The notes below the pieces were generated by a model, which was not told the DNA's origin, searched no databases, and saw nothing but the letters and a program-made list of their open reading frames with translations. Source: Saccharopolyspora hirsuta (GTDB lineage Bacteria; Actinomycetota; Actinomycetes; Mycobacteriales; Pseudonocardiaceae). Taken from it: a stretch of DNA of 64,000 nucleotides. A program made the translations under genes and the position numbers. This document shows positions 35,846-44,450 of the stretch, piece by piece (position 1 is the first letter of the stretch; every line of letters begins with the position of its first letter). The stretch lies in NCBI RefSeq assembly GCF_008630535.1, contig NZ_VWPH01000018.1:62001-126000 (forward strand), in the 5' to 3' direction.

Positions 35846-35963
35846 CTCGGCTCCTCACGGCGAACGGCGGTCGGCATGATCTTCATCGGCGCGGTCGAAC
35901 TGCCGGGCGCTCCCGCATGGCCGCTGGGTGAACAGTGCGGCGCGATTGATCCATAATGCCCGG

Positions 35964-37007
35964 GTGCTGGTGGCGTGCATCGACGGCGACGGGATCGGCC
36001 CCGAACTGGTGGGCAGCGCTCGGCAGGTCCTCGCCGCGGCAGCGGACGCCGACGGGATCGCGATCGAGTTCGCCGACGAGCCCGGCGGTGCGCGGACCTT
36101 CACCGAGACCGGTGCGCCGTTGGCCGAAGGGGCGCTGGAGCGCTTCCGGACCACTTACGACGCCGTGCTGAAAGGTCCGGTCGGGCTGCCCGAGGTGCGG
36201 CACCCGGACGGCACCGAGGCAGGCGTTCTCGGCGGCGTGCTGCGCAACGGTCTGGACACCTACGCCAACGTGCGGCCGGTCCGGCTGCTGCCCGGCGTGC
36301 GGGAGGCCAGCTCACCGATCGACTACGTCATCGTGCGCGAGAACACCGAGGGCCTGTACCTCTCGCGCGGCAGCGGGGTCCGCAACGCCCACGCGGCCAG
36401 CGACCAGCTGCTGATGACCCGCGTCGGGGTCGAGCGGATCGCCCGGTTCGCCTTCGAGCTGGCGCGCAAGCGCGCCGGGGCGCCGAAGGACGGCGTGCGG
36501 CGGGTGACCTGCGTGGACAAGAGCAACGTGCTGCGCAGCTTCGCGTTCTTCTGCGCGATCTTCGACGAGGTCGCCGCGCAGTACCCGGACGTCGAGGCGG
36601 ACTACCGCTACACCGACGCCGCCGCCCACGACCTGGTCGCCGACCCGGGGCACTTCGACGTGGTGGTCACCGAGAACTTCGTCGGCGACATGCTCAGCGA
36701 TCTGGGTGCGGCGACGGTCGGCGGGCTGGGCATGTGCCCGTCGGGCAACATCGGCGACACCGCGGCGTACTTCGAGCCCGTGCACGGCAGCGCCCCGTCG
36801 CTGGCCGGGACCGGCCGGGCCAACCCGACCTCGCAGATCCGCAGCGCCGCGATGCTGCTGGAGCACGTCGGAGCCACCGCCACCGCGCAGCGGATCGAGT
36901 CGGCGGTGACGGCCGCCTACGCCGAAGGTGCCGTCCGGCTCCGACCGGACGGCACCCCCGAGTGCGGCACCGACGGCGTGACCCGAGCGGTCATCGACCG
37001 CCTCTGA
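35964..37007 (+). CDS. isocitrate/isopropylmalate dehydrogenase family enzyme
   Basis: 347 aa from GTG 35964. CATAAT at 35952-35957 ends six bases earlier, indicating a leaderless mRNA. Family sequence: VACIDGDGIGPELVGSA, TYDAVLKGPVGLPEVRHPD, RENTEGLYLSRGSG, the catalytic lysine in VTCVDKSNVLR, metal aspartates in VVTENFVGDMLSDLGA, and EPVHGSAPSLAGTGRANPT for NAD binding. The ENTEGLY loop differs from the REL(T/R)GGIYFG loop of 3-isopropylmalate dehydrogenase and looks more like tartrate, homoisocitrate or isocitrate-type members. It catalyses NAD-dependent oxidative decarboxylation of a 2-hydroxyacid; the exact substrate is open. Confidence 0.88.
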   Translation: MLVACIDGDGIGPELVGSARQVLAAAADADGIAIEFADEPGGARTFTETGAPLAEGALERFRTTYDAVLKGPVGLPEVRHPDGTEAGVLGGVLRNGLDTYANVRPVRLLPGVREASSPIDYVIVRENTEGLYLSRGSGVRNAHAASDQLLMTRVGVERIARFAFELARKRAGAPKDGVRRVTCVDKSNVLRSFAFFCAIFDEVAAQYPDVEADYRYTDAAAHDLVADPGHFDVVVTENFVGDMLSDLGAATVGGLGMCPSGNIGDTAAYFEPVHGSAPSLAGTGRANPTSQIRSAAMLLEHVGATATAQRIESAVTAAYAEGAVRLRPDGTPECGTDGVTRAVIDRL

Positions 37008-37010
37008 CTC

Positions 37011-37050
37011 GTGAGCGGCGATGGTCGCCCTTGCCACCATCGCCGCTCAC
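37011..37050. terminator. strong hairpin between convergent genes, GTGAG/CTCAC type
   Basis: GTGAGCGGCGATGGT pairs perfectly with ACCATCGCCGCTCAC over a 10-nt loop; begins 4 bp after the dehydrogenase stop and ends 10 bp before the convergent carboxypeptidase stop. Confidence 0.85.
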
Positions 37051-37059
37051 AACTGCGGA

Positions 37060-38337
37060 TCAGCAGGACAGCGGTTCCCCGTCGGCGATGCGGAACTCGG
37101 CGCGGGAGTCGAGCAGCAGGGCGACCAGGGAACGGGCCTCCTGGCGCATCGGGACCACGCGCGAGCCGTCCGGGCCGGGGATGCTGCGCACGCCGTGCAG
37201 GTCGAGCTCGTCGCGCACCTCGCCGAACTGGTCGGCCGTCAGGCGGTAGCCGCACGGCGGGTTCTCGTCGACCTGCTCCGGGGCGGGCGGTTCGTTGTCG
37301 GCACCGCCGAAGTAGATCGGGCCCTGGTCGCGCAGGCCCGCCAGCCGGGCTTGCGCGGTCGCGGTCGCGATCTCGCCGCGGCGCTCGGACATCATCCGCA
37401 GCGTCGCACCGACCCCGGCCAGCTGGGAGTCGACGCGGCGGTGGTTGTTCACCGCCGGGTCCGCCTGCTCCTCCTCGGTCAGCGGGTCGACGCGGGTCTC
37501 CACCAGCAGGCCGAGGGCGTTCTTGACGCCGATGGTGTTGCGCAGGATCCGCTCCTGCCCGTCACCGGCGACCTGCTTGATCGGCTCACCGGTCTCCGGG
37601 TCGGTCCAGATGCCGTAGATGCCGGTGGAGAACCCGGCGTCCTCGACCGCAGGCCGGACGTACTCCTCGGACAGCCGCTCCGACTCGCCGTGCACGCCTT
37701 CCGCGGTGTTGAGGTTGCGCGGCCACAGCGCGAGGAAGTCCTTCACGTAGTACGGCGGTTTGGCGCCGTACTCGTGCAGGTCGTGCACGACGTCGGGCCG
37801 CTCGTCGCGCACCACCCGCGCGATGGCCCGCGCTTCGGGCGACTTCAGCGCGAGGTGGTCGCGGTTGATGTCCACGCCGTCGGCGTTCTCGCGGGTGTTG
37901 GCGACGTTGCCGTCCGGGTTGGCGTTGGGCACGAACAGGACGCTCGTGGTGCGCAGGAAATCGCGCGTCTGCGGGTCTTCGGCGAGGCCGAGGTCGCGGA
38001 TGCTGCTGAGGCAGGCCTCGCGACCGGACGGCTCGTCGCCGTGCTGCGAGCAGGTGAACAGCACGGTCGTGCGCGCCGACCGGGCGCCGACGCGGACCAG
38101 GCGCAGCGGGCGGTCCTGCGTGCTCCTGCCGACCTCCTCGATCGAGACGGCATCGCTCGCCTCGTCAACGGCCTGCAGGAACTCGGTCTCCTCCTCCGGC
38201 GTCGTCCACCTCTTGCCGTCGGTCTGCTCGAAACCCGTCGTCGGTGCAGCGGCCCGCTCCTGGGCGGACGCCGTCGGCGCCACCAGCAAGGTGCAGACGG
38301 CCAGCGGAACCACCGCGCTTCGCGCGAGACGCCCCAT
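37060..38337 (-). CDS. secreted M14 family zinc carboxypeptidase
   Basis: 425 aa with signal peptide (VVPLAVCTLLVAPTASAQ). Zinc ligands: CSQHGDEPSGRE (H-x-x-E) and the third His in VVHDLHEYGA; substrate-binding residues in NANPDGNVANTRENADGVDINRDH. Such M14 enzymes remove C-terminal residues from peptides, or cleave peptidoglycan peptides, outside the cell. The gene lies downstream of and co-directional with the RibM-like transporter but 57 bp away, with its own likely promoter. Confidence 0.9.
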   Translation of the reverse strand: MGRLARSAVVPLAVCTLLVAPTASAQERAAAPTTGFEQTDGKRWTTPEEETEFLQAVDEASDAVSIEEVGRSTQDRPLRLVRVGARSARTTVLFTCSQHGDEPSGREACLSSIRDLGLAEDPQTRDFLRTTSVLFVPNANPDGNVANTRENADGVDINRDHLALKSPEARAIARVVRDERPDVVHDLHEYGAKPPYYVKDFLALWPRNLNTAEGVHGESERLSEEYVRPAVEDAGFSTGIYGIWTDPETGEPIKQVAGDGQERILRNTIGVKNALGLLVETRVDPLTEEEQADPAVNNHRRVDSQLAGVGATLRMMSERRGEIATATAQARLAGLRDQGPIYFGGADNEPPAPEQVDENPPCGYRLTADQFGEVRDELDLHGVRSIPGPDGSRVVPMRQEARSLVALLLDSRAEFRIADGEPLSC

Positions 38338-38394
38338 TTCGACCCCTTTCGGCGATTGTGATCATGCGTATACACCATCGCCGAACGGCCGGAG

Positions 38395-39042
38395 TCAAGC
38401 CTTGACAGCAGCACCTTCCCGCGCCCGCTGAACGCGCGCCGTGCGGTTCCAGCTCCACCAGCCGTGGATCACCAGGGCCGCGAACACCACGTAGATCGCT
38501 GCGCTGAAGTGCAGGCCGGATGCGATCTGCAGCGGCACACCCACCGCGTCCACGGCCAACCACACCAACCAGAACTCGACCAGCCCGCGGCCCTGAGCCC
38601 AGAAGGCGACCAGCGTGCCGATGAAGATCCAGGCGTCCGGCCACGGTGCCCAGGAGGCGTCCAATGCGGACAGCAGCATCGCGAACGCGGAGGTGCCGAG
38701 GGCCAGCGCCCCGACCAGCACGAGGCGTTCCACCCCGCTGGCCTTGCGCACGGCGACGCCGTAGACGGGGTCGCTGCGGCGGCTCCAGGCCCACCAGCCG
38801 TAGATGGAGATCAGCAGGATCATCACCTGCCGGACGGCCAGACCGCCCAGGTGCGCCGAGGCGTAGACCGCGAACAGCAGGACCGTCGCCGAGACCTGGA
38901 CCGGCCAGGTCGCCAGGGTTCTGCGCTGGGCGAGGAAGACCACGGCCAGGGCGCACAGCTGCCCGACGAGTTCCGCCCACGAGATCTGCTGGCCCAGCAC
39001 GGTGATCCCGTTGCCGAGCAACCATTCCGCGACAGTCCGCAC
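38395..39042 (-). CDS. ribM: PnuC/RibM-type riboflavin transporter
   Basis: 215 aa from GTG 39042 with GGGAGGAG upstream. About seven hydrophobic helices; the PnuC hallmark ISIYGWWAWSR and the C-terminal IYVVFAALVIHGWWSWNR (W-x-x-W pairs) line the substrate path. PnuC proteins carry nicotinamide riboside, but RibM/PnuX members in corynebacteria and Streptomyces carry riboflavin by facilitated diffusion. An FMN riboswitch precedes this gene, which argues strongly for riboflavin. Confidence 0.9.
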   Translation of the reverse strand: MRTVAEWLLGNGITVLGQQISWAELVGQLCALAVVFLAQRRTLATWPVQVSATVLLFAVYASAHLGGLAVRQVMILLISIYGWWAWSRRSDPVYGVAVRKASGVERLVLVGALALGTSAFAMLLSALDASWAPWPDAWIFIGTLVAFWAQGRGLVEFWLVWLAVDAVGVPLQIASGLHFSAAIYVVFAALVIHGWWSWNRTARVQRAREGAAVKA

Positions 39043-39134
39043 GCCCGCTCCTCCCACCCGCGACGTGCACGCCGGGGTGCGCGAGCAGCACGAGGGGACC
39101 CCTGCCTGCAGGTGCAGTCCTGCCCCGGCCACCC

Positions 39135-39266
39135 GTGCGCTGCCTCTCATCCGGACTTTCACCGTCGGTTCCGGAATTCCACCGGATCGGCCGACACCTC
39201 GCCGGGAGGTGCCGGTTCGCGGACTGTCACCGCCGGTTCGGATTTTCACCGAGCCCCGGAGCGCAC
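39135..39266 (-). promoter_or_regulatory. FMN riboswitch (RFN element)
   Basis: Minus strand from 39266: P1 GTGCGCT pairs with AGCGCAC at 39141-39135. Conserved blocks follow in order: GGTGAAAATCCG, ACCGGCGGTGACAGTCCGCGA, CCGGTGGAATTCCGG, ACCGACGGTGAAAGTCCGGATGAGAG. These are the RFN consensus segments. FMN binding shuts off the downstream gene, here the PnuC/RibM transporter starting about 93 nt later. Confidence 0.96.
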
Positions 39267-39428
39267 GACTTCGTTCGTTCTGCGCAACATCGTGCGCCGG
39301 CCGATCTGTTCCCGGGAGCGGACGTGGGTCGGATCACACCCCCGGCTCGAAAACCGGTTGCGCCGCCGCCCGCGCGCGCTGGATCTTGCTTCCATGCCCG
39401 GTTCCCCCGACCTGCGCGAGCGCGACCG

Positions 39429-40610
39429 GTGAGCCGCCTGCTCGTCCTGCTGCTGTCGCTGACCTGCGGGATCAGCGTGGGAAACATCTACTTCCCGCAG
39501 GCGATCAGCCCGCTGGTCGCGGTCGGTCTGGACGTGCCGCCCGACGCGGCCGCGCTGGTCGCCACGGCCGTGCAGCTCGGTTACGCGGTCGGCATCTTCC
39601 TGCTGGTCCCGCTCGGCGACCGGGTGCCGTACCGACCGCTGATCACGGGCCTGCTCGTCGCCACCGGCCTGGGACTGCTCGCCGCAGCGGCAGCTCCCTC
39701 GCTCCCACCGCTCGTGGCTGCCAGCGCGTTGATCGGCACCACGACCGTGATCGCGCCACTGGTCAGCCCGATGGCCGCGGGGTTGGTGGGCGAGGATCGC
39801 CGCGGCGCGGTCATCGGGATGCTGCTGAGCGGGTCGATCGGCGGGATGCTGCTGTCCCGCGCATTCGGCGGTTCGCTCGGTGAATGGCTCGGATGGCGGG
39901 CGCCGTACCTGGTGGCCGCCGCGCTCCTCCTGATCATCGCCGCGGTCCTGGCGTTCGCGGTGCCGAGCACGGCGCCGTCGTCGGCGCAGCGCTACCCGGC
40001 GCTGCTCGGCGAATCGCTGCGGCTGCTGCGCACTGAGCCGGAGCTGCGGCGCTCGTGCTTCTACCAGGCGATGGTGTTCGCCGGTTTCACCGCCGTCTGG
40101 ACCGGGGTGGCGCTGCTGCTCACCAGCCCGACCTACGGGCTCGGCGCGCCAGCCGTCGGTGCGCTGGCGGTGGTCGGCGCGGCGACCATGATCTGCACCC
40201 CGATCGCCGGTCGCCAGGCGGATCGGCGGGGCCCGGACGTCGTCAACCTCGCGTGCATGATCGGCACGATCGCCGCGGCCGCGGTGCTCGTCGGCGGCAC
40301 CTTCGGCGGAGTGCCGGGGTTGGTGCTCCTCGTGCTGGGCACGCTGCTGCTCGACGTGACCATGCAGTCGGGCATGGTCGCCAACCAGGTGCGGATCTAC
40401 GCGTTGCGCCCGGAAGTCCGCAGCAGGCTCAACACGGCCTACATGACCTGCGCCTTCCTCGGCGGCAGCGCCGGGTCCTGGCTCGGGGTGCGGGCTTTCG
40501 CGCACTTCGGCTGGCCGGGGGTGTGCGGTCTGGTGGCGCTGCTCGCGGGCGCGGCGCTGATCAGGCATCTCGTGGCGATCCGCCGAGGTGCCGTTTTCGC
40601 ACGCCTGTGA
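39429..40610 (+). CDS. MFS transporter (drug/metabolite exporter type)
   Basis: 393 aa from GTG 39429. Twelve hydrophobic helices; the MFS loop 2-3 motif A appears as LLVPLGDRVPYRPLI and again as GRQADRRGPDVV between the halves. The start ISVGNIYFPQAISPLVAVGLDV resembles the YgaY/NepI-like exporter group. Substrate unknown. It diverges from the FMN-riboswitch-controlled ribM. A 12-codon ORF at 39394-39432 ends in a GTGA overlap with this start codon and may couple translation. Confidence 0.88.
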   Translation: MSRLLVLLLSLTCGISVGNIYFPQAISPLVAVGLDVPPDAAALVATAVQLGYAVGIFLLVPLGDRVPYRPLITGLLVATGLGLLAAAAAPSLPPLVAASALIGTTTVIAPLVSPMAAGLVGEDRRGAVIGMLLSGSIGGMLLSRAFGGSLGEWLGWRAPYLVAAALLLIIAAVLAFAVPSTAPSSAQRYPALLGESLRLLRTEPELRRSCFYQAMVFAGFTAVWTGVALLLTSPTYGLGAPAVGALAVVGAATMICTPIAGRQADRRGPDVVNLACMIGTIAAAAVLVGGTFGGVPGLVLLVLGTLLLDVTMQSGMVANQVRIYALRPEVRSRLNTAYMTCAFLGGSAGSWLGVRAFAHFGWPGVCGLVALLAGAALIRHLVAIRRGAVFARL

Positions 40611-40726
40611 CGTCGCGGTCCCGCGCGGAATCGGCGGTGTGAGCAACACCCTCCGGACGGCCGATCGAACAGGCGTGCCCCCACCGGTAGACTCGATCAG
40701 CAGCTCGTCGTGGAGGGGGACGCCTG

Positions 40727-40960
40727 ATGAACGACACCGATCACGCGATCCTCGCCTTCGAGCTCGAGCACTGGCAGTACCAGGGCAACAAGGAGCGGAT
40801 CATCCAGGAGCGCTTCGGCTTCTCCCCGAACCGCTACTACCAGCGGCTGAACCGCCTGCTGGACGAACCCGAAGCCCTGAAGCAGCAACCGGCCCTGGTC
40901 AAGCGCCTGCTGGACCGCCGCGACCAGCGCGCCCAGCGCCGCGCCGCCCGCGACGCCTGA
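40727..40960 (+). CDS. DUF3263 protein
   Basis: 77 aa with GGAGGGGGA upstream and TAGACT near 40688 as a possible -10. Entire protein fits DUF3263: DHAILAFELEHWQYQGNKERII, ERFGFSPNRYYQRLNRLLD, then a basic tail (RRDQRAQRRAARDA). The middle (GNKERIIQERFGFSPNRYYQ) reads as an HTH, so it is a small DNA-binding protein specific to actinobacteria. Function unknown. Confidence 0.9.
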   Translation: MNDTDHAILAFELEHWQYQGNKERIIQERFGFSPNRYYQRLNRLLDEPEALKQQPALVKRLLDRRDQRAQRRAARDA

Positions 40961-40993
40961 CGCCCCCACTTCGCCGTACCGCGCCCGAGAACC

Positions 40994-41013
40994 GCAGTTT
41001 CAACTGAAACTGC
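40994..41013. repeat. palindrome, TTTCAAcTGAAA family (first of a pair)
   Basis: GCAGTTTCAACTGAAACTGC, 34 bp after the DUF3263 stop, between convergent genes. Confidence 0.88.
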
Positions 41014-41034
41014 GATCACCCCCCACGGCGGATC

Positions 41035-41054
41035 GCAGTTTCAATTGAAACTGC
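41035..41054. repeat. 20-bp perfect palindrome, TTTCAATTGAAA family (second of a pair)
   Basis: GCAGTTTCAATTGAAACTGC, identical to the copy at 1481; spaced 41 bp centre to centre from its partner, compared with 41 bp for the pair at 1481/1520. Confidence 0.9.
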
Positions 41055-41116
41055 AGCGCGGAGCGGACGACGGCCCGCACATCGCGACCGGCCGACCGCG
41101 GGGATTCCGCCAGGAC

Positions 41117-41151
41117 GAGAGCCCCGCAGCACCTGGTGCCACGGGGCTCTC
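41117..41151. terminator. amidase gene terminator
   Basis: GAGAGCCCCG pairs with CGGGGCTCTC, with an inner GCACC/GGTGC stem; lies 11 bp beyond the amidase stop (41163, minus strand). Confidence 0.8.
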
Positions 41152-41162
41152 GGAGAACGGGC

Positions 41163-42062
41163 TCACTGCTGGGAACGCTCGGCGTACTGCTCCGGGGTGA
41201 GCTGGCGGCCCTGCTGGATGCGGACCAGCTCGGCCAGCAGCGGTGCCGCCTGGTCCGGCGGCAGCGCCTGGAAGGCCTTCTTGATCGCCTCCGGGTCCCC
41301 CGCACCGGCCTGCGCCGGGATGTTCGGCGCCTGCTGGTTGGCCACCACCTTGTTCACCAGGTCGACGAGCATCGCGACGATGGTGCGCGGCCCGACCTCG
41401 GTGTGCCAGCCCTGGATCTCGCCGTTCGGCCCGCGGGGACCGAGCAGCTCGTGCTCCAGGCGCCGCAGGATCGCGTCCTGTTCCGGGGTCATCTGGTCCT
41501 CCTGGTCCTTGTTCCCGAGTTCGGCGCGGAACCGGTCCATGTCCACGTGACCGGGGTCGATCTTGCCGGTGACGCTGGTCTCCTTGTGGCCGCGCGCGGC
41601 GTCCATCGGGCGCCCCAACCGCTCGAGCACCACCCGGGTCGCCTTCAGCGCGGCCGCGTACTGCTCCGGGCTCGGGCCCTGGTCGACGCCCTGGTAGTCC
41701 CACTCGAAGCCGACGTAGAGGGTGTTGCCGTCGCCGCCCGGGTTCGGGCCGGACGCCTTCGCCTCGCCCGCGTGGTTGGCGCGGCCCGCGGCGATCATGT
41801 GCACCACCCCGTCGAAGCCGATCACCGCGTGGCAGAGCGGTCCGGCGAGGTCCGGGCGGCCGTCGATGCACAGCTGGACGCTGGGCGCCGGGTTGTCGTA
41901 GGACGCGGGCGTGGCGGTGTGGTGCTCGAGCACCCCGACCGGTGCTGGCTGCGGCCCCGAGGTGGCGGTGCGCTCCCGCCAGCCGTCGGTCTCGACCACC
42001 GTCAGCCCGGCCGCGCGCAATGCGTCCGCCAGCCAGACGAGGGGCAATGCCAACCTGATCAC
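41163..42062 (-). CDS. N-acetylmuramoyl-L-alanine amidase (Amidase_2 fold)
   Basis: 299 aa from GTG 42062. Zinc ligands of the T7-lysozyme-like fold: LEHHTATPASYDN (His), VIGFDGVVHMIAAGRANHAGE and the pair SVTGKIDPGHVDMDRFRAEL (T-x-K-x-D-P-x). No signal peptide is visible, though VIRLALPLVWLADALRAAG is a hydrophobic start. The C-terminal 100 residues are helical with QAPNIPAQAGAGDPEAIKKAF. It would cut the bond between muramic acid and L-alanine in peptidoglycan. It resembles phage endolysins, but nothing else nearby is phage-like. Confidence 0.85.
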   Translation of the reverse strand: MIRLALPLVWLADALRAAGLTVVETDGWRERTATSGPQPAPVGVLEHHTATPASYDNPAPSVQLCIDGRPDLAGPLCHAVIGFDGVVHMIAAGRANHAGEAKASGPNPGGDGNTLYVGFEWDYQGVDQGPSPEQYAAALKATRVVLERLGRPMDAARGHKETSVTGKIDPGHVDMDRFRAELGNKDQEDQMTPEQDAILRRLEHELLGPRGPNGEIQGWHTEVGPRTIVAMLVDLVNKVVANQQAPNIPAQAGAGDPEAIKKAFQALPPDQAAPLLAELVRIQQGRQLTPEQYAERSQQ

Positions 42063-42132
42063 TCTCCCGGCTTGATCCGTTCCCTCATGGTGTCGCGATC
42101 GGGTGCGAGCGACCACGGCCAAGTGCGTGAAA

Positions 42133-42169
42133 ATGGTCGAGACCCACCCAACGGGTGAGCCTCGACCAT
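42133..42169. terminator. terminator of the membrane-channel-like gene
   Basis: ATGGTCGAG pairs with CTCGACCAT around an inner ACCC/GGGT stem, 17 bp beyond the stop at 42186 on the minus strand. Confidence 0.75.
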
Positions 42170-42185
42170 CCGTCCATCCAGTGAT

Positions 42186-42920
42186 TCAGAGCCCGCTGGT
42201 CCCGGTGTTCGGGTTGGTCGGCTCCGGGGTCGGTTCCGCCCCGTTCTTGGTGCCGTTCTTCGTGCTGAACTGGGACTCCACCCCGGTCAGCCACTTCGAC
42301 CAGCGCTGCTGCATCGGCCCGATCAGGCCGCCGCCGACGCCGACCACGATCACGCCGCCGACGGTGGCCAGCACGGTGATCAGGATCGGGGTGGTCACGG
42401 TGAGCGCGATGCCCATCTGGTTCAGCGCGGCGATCACGCCGAGGGCCACGATGAAGCCGAAGGTGATCTTGCTCAGCACGCCGCCGACCGGGCGGCCGCC
42501 CAGCGCGCCGCGCACCAGGTCGGCGACCACGCGGCCCACCGCGGCGGCCACCAGCACCAGCACGATCGCGACCAGCACGCGCGGCAGGAACAGCACGATC
42601 TGGTCGATCAGGTCCTTGACCGGGTTCGGGCCGAAGGCGCCGAGCGCGAGCTGCAGGAAGATCAGCAGGATGAAGTAGTAGACGACCTTGATCAGCAGCC
42701 CGCCGAGGTCGACCTGCGTCTTTGCCGCCATGTCGGCCAGCCCGGCGCGCTTGAGCAGCCGGGTGAACCCGAGCCGAACGAAGAGCACCTGGATGGCCTT
42801 CGAGACGGCCTTGGCGATCAACCAGCCGATCAGCAGGATGACCAGGAACATGACGAGCTTGGGCACGAATGTGGCGATGGCGGCCCAGGCCTGGGCCAAT
42901 CCGGTTTGCAGGGTATCCAC
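42186..42920 (-). CDS. membrane protein with conserved TM-helix repeats (MscS-like/YjfL-type channel domain)
   Basis: 244 aa from GTG 42920 with GAGGTGAAATC upstream; the longer frame to 43049 lacks hydrophobicity and a ribosome site. Helices: FVPKLVMFLVILLIGWLIAKAVSKAI (typical of the conserved TM helix repeat near MscS channels), VVYYFILLIFLQLALGAFG, LVAIVLVLVAAAVGRVVADLVR, IALTVTTPILITVLATVGGVIVVGVGGGLIG. The hydrophilic tail is acidic/threonine-rich. It may be a mechanosensitive-type pore; no direct evidence. Confidence 0.8.
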   Translation of the reverse strand: MDTLQTGLAQAWAAIATFVPKLVMFLVILLIGWLIAKAVSKAIQVLFVRLGFTRLLKRAGLADMAAKTQVDLGGLLIKVVYYFILLIFLQLALGAFGPNPVKDLIDQIVLFLPRVLVAIVLVLVAAAVGRVVADLVRGALGGRPVGGVLSKITFGFIVALGVIAALNQMGIALTVTTPILITVLATVGGVIVVGVGGGLIGPMQQRWSKWLTGVESQFSTKNGTKNGAEPTPEPTNPNTGTSGL

Positions 42921-43159
42921 GATTTCACCTCGGAAAAGCCGAACGGCGACGTTTGATGGGTGATCGTTTCTGCTATTCGACTGATCGACAAACCGAAAGC
43001 CCGCCTCGAACGGGCGAATTGCTTCCCCGAACGGATTAAGTGAAATCACGTCGGGTCAGCACCGGCCGGAATGCACCTTTTCCCGGCTCGGTGTGAGCCC
43101 GCCCGCACCCGCCAACCGGTGCCCGCCGGAGCTGATCGGCGGCGTGCGATTCTGGAACC

Positions 43160-44374
43160 ATGAGTACCGAACGCGCAGGTGAGCGGGACAGCGGGGCGCA
43201 ACGGCAGATCTCCGCCCCCACGCTCCGCCGCCTGGAACGCGCTTCGGGCGGGCTGGCCGGGTCCAGCATCAGCGCGATGGAGCAGCGGCTGCCGTGGTTC
43301 CGCCGGCTGCCCGCCGACCAGCGCGCCAGCGTGCTGCTGGTGACCCAGACCGGCGTCTCCAACTTCGTGGCCTGGCTGCAGGACCCGACCGAGGCGATCC
43401 GGTTGACCGCCGAGGCGTTCCGCGCCGCCCCGCGCGACCTGTCCCGCTGGGTCAGCCTGCGGCAGACCCTGGAGCTGGTGCGGGTCGCCATCGACGTGTT
43501 CGAGCAGCAGCTCCCGGAGCTGGCCGACCAGCAGCACGAGCGCACCCTGCTGACCGAGTCGATCCTGCGCTACACCCGCGAGATCGCCTTCGCCGCGGCG
43601 ACCTCCTACGCGGCCGCCGCGGAGGCGCGCGGCGCGTGGGACGCGCGGCTGGAAGCGCTGGTGGTCGACGGGATCGTGCGCGGCGACGCCGAGGAATCGC
43701 TGCTGTCCCGCGCCGCGGCGCTGGGCTGGGAGCCCTCCTCGGAGGCGACCGTGCTGGTCGGCAACGCCCCGTCCGACGATCCGCCGACCATCGTCTACCA
43801 GGTGCGCAGCCGCGCGGCGCGGCTCGGCTGCCCGGTGCTGCTCGGGGTGCAGGGCAGCAGGCTGGTGGTCGTCTTCGGCAGCTCCGGCGAGGAGCGCTCC
43901 GACGAAGAAGCCGCGGTGCGGCTGACCGAGGCGTTCGACGAGGGCCCGGTGGTCGTCGGCCCGACCGTGTCCAACCTGGCCGAGGCGCACCGGTCGGCCG
44001 CGGACGCGATGTCCGCGCTGCGCGCCGTGGTGGCCTGGCCGACCGCACCCCGCCCGGTGCCCGCCGGTGACCTGCTGCCGGAGCGGGCGCTGGCCGGTGA
44101 CCCGGAGGCCGAGCGGCAGCTGGTCGAGCGGATCGTGCTGCCGCTGGTCGACGCCGGCGGGTCGCTGATGGAGACCGTCGACACCTACCTCGAGGTCGGC
44201 GGCGTGCTGGAGAACTGCGCCCGGCAGCTGTACGTGCACCCCAACACCGTCCGGTACCGGCTGCGCAGGGTGGCGGAACTCACGGGCCGCACCCCGTCCA
44301 ACGCCCGCGACGCGCACGTGCTGCGGGTGGGGCTGGCGGTCGGCAGGTTGGCCAAGGCGCGCGGCCTCTGGTGA
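43160..44374 (+). CDS. fasR: PucR/CdaR-type activator of fatty-acid synthesis (FasR)
   Basis: 404 aa. N-terminal region of unknown fold with WFRRLPADQRASVLLVTQTGVSNF, a central GGDEF-like degenerate domain, and the C-terminal PucR HTH: LMETVDTYLEVGGVLENCARQL, YVHPNTVRYRLRRVAELTGR. In Streptomyces coelicolor the orthologue FasR, encoded next to fabDHPF, activates that operon; in mycobacteria the equivalent (Rv2242) lies between aceE and fabD. Here the gene is directly upstream of fabD, so the same role is very likely. Confidence 0.92.
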   Translation: MSTERAGERDSGAQRQISAPTLRRLERASGGLAGSSISAMEQRLPWFRRLPADQRASVLLVTQTGVSNFVAWLQDPTEAIRLTAEAFRAAPRDLSRWVSLRQTLELVRVAIDVFEQQLPELADQQHERTLLTESILRYTREIAFAAATSYAAAAEARGAWDARLEALVVDGIVRGDAEESLLSRAAALGWEPSSEATVLVGNAPSDDPPTIVYQVRSRAARLGCPVLLGVQGSRLVVVFGSSGEERSDEEAAVRLTEAFDEGPVVVGPTVSNLAEAHRSAADAMSALRAVVAWPTAPRPVPAGDLLPERALAGDPEAERQLVERIVLPLVDAGGSLMETVDTYLEVGGVLENCARQLYVHPNTVRYRLRRVAELTGRTPSNARDAHVLRVGLAVGRLAKARGLW

Positions 44375-44407
44375 GCACAGCCGCCACGTCCGGTACCAGG
44401 GCATTAC

Positions 44408-44450
44408 CGTTGTTCACCGATGTGTCACCGACCGGACACAGCCGACAACG
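44408..44450. promoter_or_regulatory. nested dyad between fasR and fabD, candidate FasR site
   Basis: TGTGTC (44421-44426) and GACACA (44435-44440) form an inner dyad with an 8-bp spacer; CGTTGT (44408-44413) and ACAACG (44445-44450) form an outer one. Lies 120-160 bp upstream of the fabD start, where FasR is expected to bind. Confidence 0.5.

Noticed and set aside
41163-42062. Prophage remnant, suggested by the endolysin-like amidase
   Set aside because: No phage structural, integrase or terminase genes nearby; it is flanked by ordinary chromosomal genes.
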